DNA from: Bacteroidia bacterium
GTDB taxonomy: Bacteria > Bacteroidota > Bacteroidia > Cytophagales > JAAEPT01
Direction: 5' to 3'
Assembly: GCA_030431525.1 (NCBI GenBank)
Contig: JAUIJC010000020.1
Location: forward strand, 1-64,000
DNA: 64,000 bases
Under the pieces are notes generated by a model. The model ran no database searches and was not told where the DNA came from. It worked only from the letters and a program-made list of their open reading frames with translations. Numbering within the stretch: the first letter of the stretch is position 1; each line of letters opens with the position of its first letter. Positions 44,801-53,191 of the stretch are shown one piece after another. A program made the position numbers and the translations under genes.

Positions 44801-45358
44801 ATGAAAAAAAGAATTTGTCTTTCCTTTATAGGTCTTCTATTGAGCTTTGTTGCCCTTGCTGACGGGCCCTTGTTGTTTAAGAAAAAAATTGAGGTTTATA
44901 CCCGAAAAACGGGGGTGTTGGTTGGTTTTCAGCAGGCTAAATATTTCAATCTTGAATTAGGGTTGGAGCATCAATGGAAGAAAATTCGACTTAAAAAGCC
45001 TTGGACCTATGCTGTTCATGGTCGGTTAGAATACGCCTTGAAACAAAATGTGATTGGGTATAAGTGTGGGGTTTGGATGAAGCAAGGACGCTTGGATTTT
45101 ACCTATGGCTTGCAGGGAGGATACTATTCAAATGCTGAATTCGGAGGAGGAAATTTTGTGTTTGGTCCTGAGTTAGGCCTGAAATTGATTGGCTTTCATT
45201 TCTTTGCGGGCTATCAATATCGTGTCAAGAATAATGAGCTTGATATGGAAGATGTTGTGGTGAATGGTCGAATTGTGGGAATCAATCCAGTGTATGTTGG
45301 GGTTCGATATTTCTTGGCAAAGAACAGGAAGACAAAAGTGAAAAAGACTCCTAAATGA
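44801..45358 (+). CDS. Small secreted, probably outer-membrane protein
   Basis: 185 residues with a signal peptide (MKKRICLSFIGLLLSFVALA). Alternating aromatic strands such as RLDFTYGLQGGYYSN, FHFFAGYQYRV and PVYVGVRYFL suggest a small beta-barrel. It sits between the sensor kinase and its regulator. Its stop overlaps the regulator's ATG (ATGA), so it is probably part of that signalling operon. Function is not known. Confidence 0.7.
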   Translation: MKKRICLSFIGLLLSFVALADGPLLFKKKIEVYTRKTGVLVGFQQAKYFNLELGLEHQWKKIRLKKPWTYAVHGRLEYALKQNVIGYKCGVWMKQGRLDFTYGLQGGYYSNAEFGGGNFVFGPELGLKLIGFHFFAGYQYRVKNNELDMEDVVVNGRIVGINPVYVGVRYFLAKNRKTKVKKTPK

Positions 45359-46095
45359 GAGCGTTAATCGTCGATGACATCCAAAAAGCTCGGGTTGCCC
45401 TAAAGGCGGACTTGGAGGATTACTGTCCTGAAGTTGAGCTGGTAGGGGAAGCGGGGAGTGTGGCTGAAGCAGTGGAGAAAATTGGGACTTTAACTCCCGA
45501 GGTGATTTTTCTTGATATTCAATTGGGAGATGGCACCGGATTCGATGTCTTGAAAAAGGTGAATAGCGAGTCCTTTAAGGTTATTTTTACGACGGCCTAT
45601 GATGAGTTTGCGGTAAAGGCTTTTCGGTTTAATGCCATCGATTACCTTCTTAAGCCGATTGATCCAGACGAATTGGTGTCTGCAGTGAAAAAGGTAAATG
45701 TAAATCCTTCCCTCACTGAAAACAGCCATCTTGATTCCCTCTTAAAACAATTGAAGCAAGAGGTGAAGCCTAAACGGATTGCCTTGAGTGATTCAAGTCG
45801 GATAAGGTTTGTGGAGGTGAATGAGATTATGCGCTGTGAGGCAGAGAAGAATTACACCACTTTTTACCTAAATGGAGGGGAGAAAGTGGTGGTTACCGAG
45901 ACCCTTAAAACCTACGACGAGTTATTGGCTGAATACGGTTTTATCCGTTCCCATCATTCACATTTGGTCAATCCCGAATTTGTGAAGGAGTTAGTGAAGA
46001 CGGATGGAAGCTATTTGAGGATGCTGGATGGAGCCATGGTTCCCGTTTCGGTTCGTAAGAAAGAGGAGGTTTTGTCTGGCCTTCGTTCATTTTGA
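45355..46095 (+). CDS. LytTR-family response regulator
   Basis: 246 residues. The N-terminal receiver domain has the acidic pair DD at 7-8, the phospho-Asp in VIFLDIQLGDGTGFD (around 57), Thr in IFTTAYDEFA and Lys in DYLLKPID. The C-terminal LytTR DNA-binding domain has IMRCEAEKNYTTFYLNGGEKVVVTETLK and FIRSHHSHLVNPEFV. It is the expected partner of the LytS-type kinase upstream. It ends 4 bp from the convergent ATPase gene. Confidence 0.93.
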   Translation: MRALIVDDIQKARVALKADLEDYCPEVELVGEAGSVAEAVEKIGTLTPEVIFLDIQLGDGTGFDVLKKVNSESFKVIFTTAYDEFAVKAFRFNAIDYLLKPIDPDELVSAVKKVNVNPSLTENSHLDSLLKQLKQEVKPKRIALSDSSRIRFVEVNEIMRCEAEKNYTTFYLNGGEKVVVTETLKTYDELLAEYGFIRSHHSHLVNPEFVKELVKTDGSYLRMLDGAMVPVSVRKKEEVLSGLRSF

Positions 46096-46099
46096 TTTT

Positions 46100-47212
46100 T
46101 TAATAGAAGTATCGGATGTAAAAGGCTAAGAAGATGTCGTAGAGACGGTATTTCCCATGCTCTTCCACGATGTACTGCTTTTCTTCCAGTGCCTTGATAA
46201 TCCGCTTCATTCCTGTGTATTGTTTCACGCCGGCTTTGTTGCGGAACTCTTCACCAAAAGGATTTTCTACTTTCCCCGTCGAGGCGATGGCTTTTAGAGT
46301 GGCAAACTGCTGATCGGTTAGCCGTTTGTGCGTGGTGTCATAAAGCGACCGCTGAGACCGGAGGAACGGTTTGAATATCGCATGGAATTGCTCCATGTTT
46401 TCAGGCTGTTGTCTTTGGCTAAAGAGGTAGTTGAAGATGCGCTGAACGTAGTGGGTGTGAAGGTGGGTGAGCTCCAAGATTTCCTCTACCAAAGTCGGGT
46501 TGATTGATTTTTTCGCTTTTTGAAACTGCTCCAAAATAAAGCCCTTATAGGTTTCAAGTGGGATTGGTTCCATGGTCAACATGGTGGTTGACTGATAAAA
46601 AGGTTGGCGGTAGTTGTTGAACATGTCCGAAATGATGTGGTGTTCACTACCACAAAAAATAAATCTGATGTCTCCAAAATCCTGAACAAGACTCCTGAGC
46701 TGTGCCTCCAATGGTACCGATTCTCCATAAGTGCGGATTTCCTGAAACTCATCGATGGCTACAACGACAGTCTTTTTTTGCTTGGCCAAAAACTGTAGAA
46801 TCTCCCTTAGGCTTTTGAAATAATTAGTGCTCTGGTCGTGAGCGAATTCAATGCCTGGCTTTCCCGTTTCATCATAGGTGAATACGCCTTTCACGGCTTT
46901 TACAAAGTCCAATGCCTTTTTGCCCATGCTCCGTGTATTGAAGACCTGAGAGTCAAAGACGGCCTGAGCAAAATTCTTGATAAAGCCGGAGAGGTCTTGG
47001 GTGCCCCAGATATCGAAGTAGATGCAAAAGCAATCTTGGTCCAGTTGACGGAAAACATGTTTAATCATCGCGGATTTGCCTGTCCTGCGAATGCCATAAA
47101 TGGTCACGTTTTGCCCGTTTTCAATGGAGCTTTTCAGTTGAGAAGTCTCTTCTGACCTTCCACAAAAATACTCTGGACCTTGGTAGTCGATTAAAATGAA
47201 GGGGTTTTTCAT
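46100..47212 (-). CDS. AAA-family ATPase (archaeal-type, DUF234-like context)
   Basis: 370 residues with Walker A IYGIRRTGKSAMIK (around residue 40) and Walker B TVVVAIDEFQEI, then a sensor IRFIFCGSEHHIISDMF. A C-terminal winged helix follows (QFATLKAIASTGKVENPFGEEFRNKAGVKQYTGMKRIIKALEEKQYI). This build is typical of the archaeal/bacterial STAND-like ATPase group with no settled function. Three tandem copies of a 14-bp sequence lie just upstream of the start, suggesting control by a repeat-binding factor. Confidence 0.8.
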   Translation of the reverse strand: MKNPFILIDYQGPEYFCGRSEETSQLKSSIENGQNVTIYGIRRTGKSAMIKHVFRQLDQDCFCIYFDIWGTQDLSGFIKNFAQAVFDSQVFNTRSMGKKALDFVKAVKGVFTYDETGKPGIEFAHDQSTNYFKSLREILQFLAKQKKTVVVAIDEFQEIRTYGESVPLEAQLRSLVQDFGDIRFIFCGSEHHIISDMFNNYRQPFYQSTTMLTMEPIPLETYKGFILEQFQKAKKSINPTLVEEILELTHLHTHYVQRIFNYLFSQRQQPENMEQFHAIFKPFLRSQRSLYDTTHKRLTDQQFATLKAIASTGKVENPFGEEFRNKAGVKQYTGMKRIIKALEEKQYIVEEHGKYRLYDIFLAFYIRYFY

Positions 47213-47232
47213 AAAAGCAGATTCTTACGTTC

Positions 47233-47270
47233 TGTAAGTTACACTTTGTAAGTTACACTTTGTAAGTGAG
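47233..47270 (-). promoter_or_regulatory. Tandem 14-bp repeat upstream of the AAA ATPase gene
   Basis: TGTAAGTTACACTT occurs at 47233-47246 and 47247-47260, then TGTAAGTGAG starts a partial third copy. It lies 20-58 bp upstream of the minus-strand start at 47212. It overlaps the likely promoter and could be an operator array or a variable-number repeat. Confidence 0.5.
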
Positions 47271-47356
47271 TGATCAAAAATATAGGGAGCCAAACAGAAG
47301 TGGTTCCCCAGCAAGTTAAAGCCAATGATAGAGAAGGTAAGGGCAAGCCTAATGGT

Positions 47357-47872
47357 TTAGCCAAAAGGATTCCCAGGCATTGATCCGAATACCTTCCTGA
47401 TTTTAGCCTCGCGCAACAAAGCGTCCAGTGTGAGGAGAATATGTGATTGATCAGCTTGCTCAAGCTCCTCCAACAGTTTTAACCTTTCAGCAAATTCATG
47501 GGAGAGACTGGTTTTGGGAGAGGGGGGTTTTTCCGATTCCACCTCTTTTTTTGATGTGACCGAAAAAGATTCCTCCGAAGTTTCGTCTTCTTTAGCTTCA
47601 GTAGGAGGGGCTTGGACTTCAGAGACGTTAGGAGTGTTGGCGTTTACGGTTTCTGTTTCAATGGATATTTCTTCCACTTCGCCAATAAGACGCCCCAAAG
47701 TAGAGCCTAAGAGATGCGCAATGGTCCGTGCAGTTTCAAGAGAAGGAACCATTTCATCACGTTCGTATCGGCTAATGACCGAAACCGATGTGTTGAGCTT
47801 ACCTGCCAATTCAGCTTGAGAAACGCCTTCCAGTTTTCTCAATCGAGCTAAACGTTTACCGAAAGTCTCCAT
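47357..47872 (-). CDS. XRE-family transcriptional regulator
   Basis: 171 residues. The N-terminal HTH_XRE domain (FGKRLARLRKLEGVSQAELAGKLNTSVSVISRYERDEMVPSLETA) binds DNA. An acidic Pro/Ser/Thr linker (about 75-125) and a short helical C-terminus (AERLKLLEELEQADQSHILLTLDALLREAKIRKVFG) follow, probably for dimerisation. Its targets are unknown. Candidates are its own promoter and the divided region towards the AAA ATPase. Confidence 0.88.
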   Translation of the reverse strand: METFGKRLARLRKLEGVSQAELAGKLNTSVSVISRYERDEMVPSLETARTIAHLLGSTLGRLIGEVEEISIETETVNANTPNVSEVQAPPTEAKEDETSEESFSVTSKKEVESEKPPSPKTSLSHEFAERLKLLEELEQADQSHILLTLDALLREAKIRKVFGSMPGNPFG

Positions 47873-47962
47873 ATAATATGTGTGTTGTATCTACAGTAAA
47901 GAAGTCTTTCCTGTAAAACTAAAAGAAAAAGAGTGACCGTAAAAGGTTTTTTAATACTCTTT

Positions 47963-48286
47963 TTAGAAGATGCTTGGCTGGAAACCTGCGAAAAACTGAT
48001 GTATAGTCGAATCCGCCTTGTTCCAGATTTCTTTGTTGATGGTGTAGAACATGGAGGTTCCATCGATTCTACCATCTAAAATCTTGATGGCCTTCAATTC
48101 ATTCAGGTGCTGAGAGATGGTAGACTGGGCCAAAGGCAACTCATCGACCAAGTCACCACAGGTGCATTGCTTGTGCTTAATTAAAAATTGTAAAATAGCT
48201 ACCCGTGCTGGGTGGGCAACGGCTTTGGCAAAGGTCGCAATCTCATTTTGCTTCTTGCTGAAGGCTTCTTTCTTGGTCAGTCCCAT
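47963..48286 (-). CDS. ArsR-family transcriptional regulator
   Basis: A 107-residue winged-helix repressor with the family core AVAHPARVAILQFLIKHKQCTCGDLVDELPLAQSTISQHLNELKAIKIL. The CTCGD segment carries two Cys at the start of the recognition region (CTCGD, around residues 39-42), as in metal- or thiol-sensing ArsR proteins. A motif similar to those near 4102, 55801 and 58525 lies just upstream of its start, so autoregulation is possible. Confidence 0.9.
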   Translation of the reverse strand: MGLTKKEAFSKKQNEIATFAKAVAHPARVAILQFLIKHKQCTCGDLVDELPLAQSTISQHLNELKAIKILDGRIDGTSMFYTINKEIWNKADSTIHQFFAGFQPSIF

Positions 48287-48304
48287 GAATGTCTATGTTT
48301 ATTA

Positions 48305-48328
48305 TTATAGCAATTTTACGTTAAAAAG
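48305..48328 (-). promoter_or_regulatory. Possible ArsR operator
   Basis: The plus strand reads TATTATAGCAATTTTACGTT followed by AAAAA, 20-40 bp upstream of the arsR-like start. It resembles the motif upstream of mnmA (CGCTATTTACCGTTAAAAA) and, less closely, the repeated TATATCGCAATATTAAAATA element. It is a candidate binding site only. Confidence 0.35.
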
Positions 48329-48362
48329 AATTTCGGGGCAAGGCAGGTGAGAGCATAAAAAA

Positions 48363-48393
48363 ACTGTGACCACCCAGAGAGGGTAGCCACAGT
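48363..48393 (-). terminator. Terminator after dapD
   Basis: ACTGTGACCACCC and GGGTAGCCACAGT pair with two non-Watson-Crick positions around a short loop. On the minus strand the stem is followed by TTTTTTTATG. It lies about 27 bp past the dapD stop. Confidence 0.75.
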
Positions 48394-48419
48394 CATTGAA
48401 AAGAAACTTTTCGGAGCGA

Positions 48420-49577
48420 TTAACCGTGAAGGCTTTCGTTCAACTCAATTGCCTTAGGGTTTGGCTTGGCGATCAACTTGCCTGACTGGGAGTCCTGCAA
48501 GAAGAGAAGGCCTTCCTTGCCATTCAGTTCAAGACCTTTAACGATGTTTTCACCTTCAGCAACGGTGTTGCCATTGATGTCCACTGGTTGGCCTTCTCTG
48601 CCGTAGAGGGAGATTTTTGCTCCAGCAGTCACATAAACGCCTGCGGCGATTGTGCTCTTGTCACCCAAGGAAATGCCAGTACCAGAGTTAGCACCCAACA
48701 AGCATTCCTTGCCGATGGAGATCACGTTCTTGTTTCCGCCAGAAAGGGTACCCATGATAGATACACCACCACCGAGGTCAGAATTCTCGTCAACCACCAC
48801 ACCGGCAGAGATACGACCTTCGACCATGGCGTTGCCCAACGTACCAGCGTTGAAGTTTACATAGCCGGCAGGCATTACGGTAGTTCCTGAAGCCAAGTGA
48901 GCACCGAGACGAACCTGTGAGCCGGAGGCTACGCGAACACCTTGTGGGATGTGGAAGTTGAGGAGGTAAGGGAATTTGTCAACGTGGGAAACCACGATTT
49001 CCTCACCTTTAGCGAGAGCCTTGATGCGCTCACCATCTACATCCTCAGGAAGGATAGGGCCTTTATTAGTCCAAGCAACATTGGTCAATTGGCCAAATAC
49101 ACCGTCCAAGGTCAAGCCATGTGGCTTAACAAGTGTCTTGGAAATCAACTGAAGCTTAAAGTAACCCTCTTCAGCGGAGGCAACAGCTTGATCCTTGTCA
49201 TAAAGGAAGTAAGCGATAAGGTCAGTTTCCTGATAGCTATCAGCAGGCGTTCCAAAGTTTAGGAACTCGCGGAAAACCTTAAGGTTTGGATGCTCTTCCC
49301 ATTCGTGATGGAAAGCCTCGAACTTTGCATAGATGGTAGCCATTTGGTCTTTGCCTACCACTTTGTATCCATTCTCGCTTCCAGTTTGGCCAAGTACGTC
49401 AGCCAAAACAGCAGCTGTGCCATAGGCTCCCTCGAAATTCAGCGCTGGGAACCATACGTCGAGAACCTTGTCGTTCTTGCGACGACGTACGCCTAAACCA
49501 AATGCCAAAGGCTTAACATACCCTTGACCAGCTTCCACCTGGGCTACGTAAGCCTTGAAGTCCGCTGTGCTTGCCAT
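48420..49577 (-). CDS. dapD: Tetrahydrodipicolinate N-succinyltransferase DapD (long form)
   Basis: Adds a succinyl group to tetrahydrodipicolinate in lysine and meso-diaminopimelate synthesis, supplying peptidoglycan. The 385-residue protein has an N-terminal alpha/beta region and a left-handed beta-helix of hexapeptide repeats (VASGSQVRLGAHLASGTTVMP, GNAMVEGRISAGVVVDENSDLGGG). The conserved GGNKNVISIGKECLLGANSGTGISLGD follows. I use ATG 49577 (MASTADFKAYV); an upstream extension of 28 residues is not supported. It is divergent from acpS, with a terminator downstream. Confidence 0.9.
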   Translation of the reverse strand: MASTADFKAYVAQVEAGQGYVKPLAFGLGVRRRKNDKVLDVWFPALNFEGAYGTAAVLADVLGQTGSENGYKVVGKDQMATIYAKFEAFHHEWEEHPNLKVFREFLNFGTPADSYQETDLIAYFLYDKDQAVASAEEGYFKLQLISKTLVKPHGLTLDGVFGQLTNVAWTNKGPILPEDVDGERIKALAKGEEIVVSHVDKFPYLLNFHIPQGVRVASGSQVRLGAHLASGTTVMPAGYVNFNAGTLGNAMVEGRISAGVVVDENSDLGGGVSIMGTLSGGNKNVISIGKECLLGANSGTGISLGDKSTIAAGVYVTAGAKISLYGREGQPVDINGNTVAEGENIVKGLELNGKEGLLFLQDSQSGKLIAKPNPKAIELNESLHG

Positions 49578-49723
49578 ATCTCTATAAAATTTGTCTAAGG
49601 ACGAAATGTGATTTGGGGGCGAAGTTAAGGAACTTTGCAACGGGAGGAAAGCTGATAGCATTAGTAGGCTGTTCAGAATCCAATCATGTAAGGAAGTTCG
49701 TTGTACACAAAATAAAAGTAGAA

Positions 49724-50098
49724 ATGATTTTAGGCTTGGGTACGGATATCGTGGAGGTGTCGAGGATTGAGAAGGCGGTTCAAAAAAAGGCGTTTTGTGA
49801 ACGTGTATTTACAGAGGAGGAGATTGCCTATTGTGAGGAGTCGGCAAAGGCAAAGGGGGAGCGTTATGCTGCACGTTTTGCAGCTAAGGAAGCTATTCTA
49901 AAAGCCCTGGGGACAGGGTTGAGTGACGGTTTGACTTTTCTGGATTTTGAAGTAAAAAAGGACGATAAAGGCAAGCCATTTTTTGTGTGCAAAGGGGAGG
50001 CCGAGAAGATGCTGACCTCCCTTGGTTGCACTCAAATTCACCTGACAATGTCCCATCAAAAGAGCTATGCGACTGCCACAGTTATACTGGAATCTTAG
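49724..50098 (+). CDS. acpS: Holo-[acyl-carrier-protein] synthase
   Basis: Transfers the 4'-phosphopantetheine group from CoA to apo-ACP for fatty acid synthesis. The 124-residue protein has the family signatures GLGTDIVEVSRIE (Mg-binding Asp), FTEEEIAYC and RYAARFAAKEAILKALGTG with the catalytic Glu/Lys pair. HLTMSHQKSYATATVIL is at the C-terminus. I start at ATG 49724; a long upstream extension in frame has no family support. Its 3' end overlaps the convergent formyltransferase gene by 17 bp. Confidence 0.95.
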   Translation: MILGLGTDIVEVSRIEKAVQKKAFCERVFTEEEIAYCEESAKAKGERYAARFAAKEAILKALGTGLSDGLTFLDFEVKKDDKGKPFFVCKGEAEKMLTSLGCTQIHLTMSHQKSYATATVILES

Positions 50099-50915
50099 TG
50101 TTTTTGGCGGAAATGCGGTTTTTACGTTTGTAACTGACTGATATTAAGAGGTCTTTGGTGGTTTGTTTAAACCATTGCTTTAATCCAGGTTGGCTATATA
50201 TTGGACCGTACCTGCTAATTTTTTTTGCTAAGAATTTTGGGCTTGAAATGTGTTCCACGGCCTCGTACATCATCCTTCGAGAATTTTCTGTGTACAGTTT
50301 CTCGGCAGAGAAGAATGTCTCGTGTGGACGGAATTTAAGGCTTTTCTCTTTTACTGGAATTCCGCAATCTATTCCGGTGGAGACAAGCTGAACGGTGACC
50401 CCCATTTCCTTCTCCCCATTATAGAGTTCCCAGAAGGCTGGAGGTGTTCCACGGTACTTCCGCATGTTCCCAAAATGGTAGGAAAGTACCTTGCCTTTGT
50501 TCAGGGTAATAAATGGTTTTTTGATGATGCCGCCATAGCCCACCAGAAGGGTAGCCTCGGCTCCTGTTTCCTTAACAAAGTCAGACACCTCTTTGGAGCA
50601 TCTTTTTTTGTCGGCCGTGTATAGCCTCTTAGTACGAAGAACAGGAATGTGATGTTGGCCAAAAAATGATTCAGGTGTTTCTGTGGTTTTCTTCTCGGGT
50701 GTGATTTTGTTGATGAGGAATTCAGCTCCCATCACCATCACGAATCCTCCGCGCCCTTTCTTTATATTTTCTTTGAGTTTCCTACCGATAGACTTCTGCG
50801 GCCGTTGATGGGCGATACAACCAACAATTTTATGCTTTCTTGATTTCAGGAAAGGTTTTATTACTTCTTGGTCTTCTGCTGATATGCTTCCTTGGTTGAG
50901 TATGAGTACTTTCAT
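50082..50915 (-). CDS. Formyltransferase-family protein
   Basis: A 277-residue protein of the methionyl-tRNA formyltransferase/formyl-sugar fold. The key segment is VLSYHFGNMRKYRGTPPAFWELYNGEKEMGVTVQLVSTGIDCG, where His and Asp match the formyl-transfer catalytic residues. LLVGYGGII is the folate-side loop. It is shorter than Fmt and lacks the usual C-terminal RNA-binding domain, so a small-molecule acceptor such as an amino sugar is more likely than tRNA. The acceptor cannot be told from context. Confidence 0.8.
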   Translation of the reverse strand: MKVLILNQGSISAEDQEVIKPFLKSRKHKIVGCIAHQRPQKSIGRKLKENIKKGRGGFVMVMGAEFLINKITPEKKTTETPESFFGQHHIPVLRTKRLYTADKKRCSKEVSDFVKETGAEATLLVGYGGIIKKPFITLNKGKVLSYHFGNMRKYRGTPPAFWELYNGEKEMGVTVQLVSTGIDCGIPVKEKSLKFRPHETFFSAEKLYTENSRRMMYEAVEHISSPKFLAKKISRYGPIYSQPGLKQWFKQTTKDLLISVSYKRKNRISAKNTKIPV

Positions 50916-50990
50916 GTGTAGGGACTGCTATTGTTTATTTTTGGTACGGCAGTCCCGCTACAGAAGGCTGTAAGTTTTGTTCCCGAAATG

Positions 50991-51030
50991 AGAAAACCCG
51001 TGCAAAACATAAAGTTTGCACGGGTTTTCT
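50991..51030. terminator. Bidirectional terminator
   Basis: A perfect 16-bp inverted repeat AGAAAACCCGTGCAAA/TTTGCACGGGTTTTCT with an 8-nt loop, lying downstream of the minus-strand gene at 51056. Short A/T tracts flank both sides. Confidence 0.85.
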
Positions 51031-51055
51031 GACATCAAGCTGGAAAAGTAAGTTG

Positions 51056-51745
51056 CTACATCCCAAGTCCAATTCTGATACCAGCAAGTAACATATTCCC
51101 TGAATAACCGGGGTCGAACCAGGTTTCATCATGTGGGTAGTCATAACCACCATTAATGGTTTCTTCACCATCCAAAGGAACTTGGTTAATCTTTGCTTGC
51201 TGAATTAAAATGCCCATGAAAAAATCACAAACAAAGGTGTTTCCCACAACAAGACGGTTGCCCATGGCAAAACTGTAAGCAAACTGGTTGATTTTGGTTG
51301 TTCGCTCCACATCTTGACTGGTTAGGATTTGATTGCCATCCGAATCCGTTGATTGAACCCAAGCTATGCCTTGCCCCACATCCTGTAGGTGATTGAAGCG
51401 AGGACCATGCATGAAGTACCAGCGGGAAGTTCTCCCAGATGGAGAGGTATAAATTTTATGAATCAGCTCTAAGCCAAAGCCAGTCAAGTCATTGGTTTCA
51501 CTTTCGCCAGTTCCTGAGTTCCAGTTGGTCAAGTTTCTCTGTGTGTAAGAAAGCGTGGATAACAAGCTGTGTTTGGAGGTAAGGTCTCTTTCAAAGCCAA
51601 GGCTCGCTTTCCCTACTAAAAGAGTTTGTGGCGTAAGAAGGAGAAAGCTTCTTGGTGGAACTTCCTCAGTGTTGTCAACCTCCTGACCAATGGCCGAAAG
51701 ACAAAGCCCAATGAGGGTAAATAGGAGAAGGAATGATTTCTTCAT
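51056..51745 (-). CDS. Probable outer-membrane beta-barrel protein
   Basis: 229 residues with a signal peptide (MKKSFLLLFTLIGLCLSAIGQ). The body has alternating strands (ASLGFERDLTSKHSLLSTLSYTQRN, GFGLELIHKIYTS, FAYSFAMGNRLVVGNTFVCDFFMGILIQQ, MLLAGIRIGLGM) ending in a typical barrel C-terminus. It resembles DUF3575-type Bacteroidota outer-membrane proteins. It lies 6 bp downstream of the LVIVD lipoprotein gene and is probably its operon partner. Confidence 0.75.
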   Translation of the reverse strand: MKKSFLLLFTLIGLCLSAIGQEVDNTEEVPPRSFLLLTPQTLLVGKASLGFERDLTSKHSLLSTLSYTQRNLTNWNSGTGESETNDLTGFGLELIHKIYTSPSGRTSRWYFMHGPRFNHLQDVGQGIAWVQSTDSDGNQILTSQDVERTTKINQFAYSFAMGNRLVVGNTFVCDFFMGILIQQAKINQVPLDGEETINGGYDYPHDETWFDPGYSGNMLLAGIRIGLGM

Positions 51746-51751
51746 GGTGAT

Positions 51752-52525
51752 TTAGTTGAAGTCAATGGTGCTAAGTAAAGTAATGGAATCTCCACGAATA
51801 TCGTATTGACGGAAAGCTTCTGGAGCGATGGCCATCAAAACGCCACTGTTGGGAATTACATCAAAGGCTTGAATATCTGTGAAATGTTGGGTGAGGTTCA
51901 GGTCTGTGGGATCTTGAGCGTCGAACACCTTCAATCCATCGTCACAGACGAATAGTTTATCACCTGATTTCCCTAATCCATTTGGGCCTTCCATGGCATA
52001 AACTCCAACCTGTTGTGGCGAATGGAGGTTAGAGATATCCAACACCTGAAGTTCGTTGGAAAAGCGGCCACAGTTGTTTCCGTTGGCCCGTAAGGTGACA
52101 TATGCATAGTCATTGTCCGCTACAACAGGATCGCAGCTGAAGACATGGTTAAACTGGGAAATGTATTGCGGCGAAGCCGGATTTGAAACGTCGTAGATAT
52201 ACATTCCCCACTGGGAGCCAACAAAAAGCAGGCTATCTTTTGGGAAAAGCGTCTCGATGTCTGCTCCAACGTTTGTGTTTCCCTCATTCACAGGATTACC
52301 GGCAGAGGAGACATCAAAGCTTGTAATCTCACGGTTTCCAGAAATTACAAAGAGGTGGTTGCCCTTTAGGCTGAACCTCGCGGTTGATCCCCCTTTGTTG
52401 CCATTGACATCACTTTTGGCATCAGTTGACCCACTGGGGCTGGCAGAGCTGTCACTGCTGCAACCAAAGGAGGAGAGGAGTACGCCTAACAAGAGGCAGG
52501 AAATGATGATTAAAGAATTACGCAT
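51752..52525 (-). CDS. LVIVD-repeat lipoprotein, first
   Basis: 257 residues with a lipoprotein signal (LIIISCLLLGVLLSSFGC). A beta-propeller-like body of LVIVD repeats follows (LFVISGNREITSFDVSSAGNPV, LFVGSQWGMYIYDVSNPASPQYI, LQVLDISNLHSPQQVG, LFVCDDGLKVFDAQDPTDL). Such proteins are surface- or periplasm-exposed and of unknown function. It sits between a second LVIVD lipoprotein upstream and a barrel protein downstream, as a small envelope operon. Confidence 0.85.
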   Translation of the reverse strand: MRNSLIIISCLLLGVLLSSFGCSSDSSASPSGSTDAKSDVNGNKGGSTARFSLKGNHLFVISGNREITSFDVSSAGNPVNEGNTNVGADIETLFPKDSLLFVGSQWGMYIYDVSNPASPQYISQFNHVFSCDPVVADNDYAYVTLRANGNNCGRFSNELQVLDISNLHSPQQVGVYAMEGPNGLGKSGDKLFVCDDGLKVFDAQDPTDLNLTQHFTDIQAFDVIPNSGVLMAIAPEAFRQYDIRGDSITLLSTIDFN

Positions 52526-52565
52526 GGCATTCTAAGAGTCTTGAGTTTGATTTGAAAAAAGGAGC

Positions 52566-53084
52566 TTAGTTTTCCTTCCACCCTATAATAACTGTGTTTT
52601 CAGGTCGGGCCGATGCCGAATATTCCCAAGGGATATTTCCGTTAGGGGAAGCCAGTTCTGGGAAAATATTTTTGGTGCGGGAAAGGACAATTGGGGTGCT
52701 TGGGGAACTAATATCCACTTCCACCAGGTCTGTAGCATTGTCCACAAACATGATATTTCCCTTGACGGCAACATCCAAACAACCTGGAACTTTGATGAAA
52801 CCTAAAGAGGTTGGAGCTGAAGGATTAGAATTGTCTAAAATATGAACCCCCTTGTAAGGCTCAGTAATGAAAACTCGATTTCCAGAAACATAGATTTTCC
52901 CGCCTTTAAGAATGGGGCGGTCGGCTATGTAGGAAATGGAGTTATCCAGTGCCTCACGGGTCATTAGCTGGGCCGAGTAGTTTCCTTGGGGTTCATTACT
53001 AATCCCTGGAGAGATCTCTCCATCGTCATTCCCAACACAACCAAAAAGTAGGAAGGGCAAAAGAGTAAAAATGCTTTTTTTCAT
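52566..53084 (-). CDS. LVIVD-repeat lipoprotein, second (short)
   Basis: 172 residues with a lipoprotein signal (KKSIFTLLPFLLFGC). It has two or three LVIVD repeats (VFITEPYKGVHILDNSNPSAPTSLGF, IMFVDNATDLVEVDISSPSTPIVLS). It is shorter than its neighbour and ends soon after the last repeat. ATG 53084 is used, because a GTG one codon earlier is less likely. It is first gene of the likely operon with the two downstream envelope genes. Confidence 0.8.
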   Translation of the reverse strand: MKKSIFTLLPFLLFGCVGNDDGEISPGISNEPQGNYSAQLMTREALDNSISYIADRPILKGGKIYVSGNRVFITEPYKGVHILDNSNPSAPTSLGFIKVPGCLDVAVKGNIMFVDNATDLVEVDISSPSTPIVLSRTKNIFPELASPNGNIPWEYSASARPENTVIIGWKEN

Positions 53085-53191
53085 CACTTGATTGGAATGA
53101 ATCTAAATAATAGGTATTCCAATTTAGAGATTGGCTAAAAGCAGAGCAAGAAAAAATAGAAAAATGCTCCTTTAAGGAATTGAGAGGATGC

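Noticed and set aside
50082-50915. Calling the formyltransferase fmt (Met-tRNA formyltransferase)
   Set aside because: It is too short, lacks the C-terminal tRNA-binding domain, and has no def or rRNA methylase neighbour.
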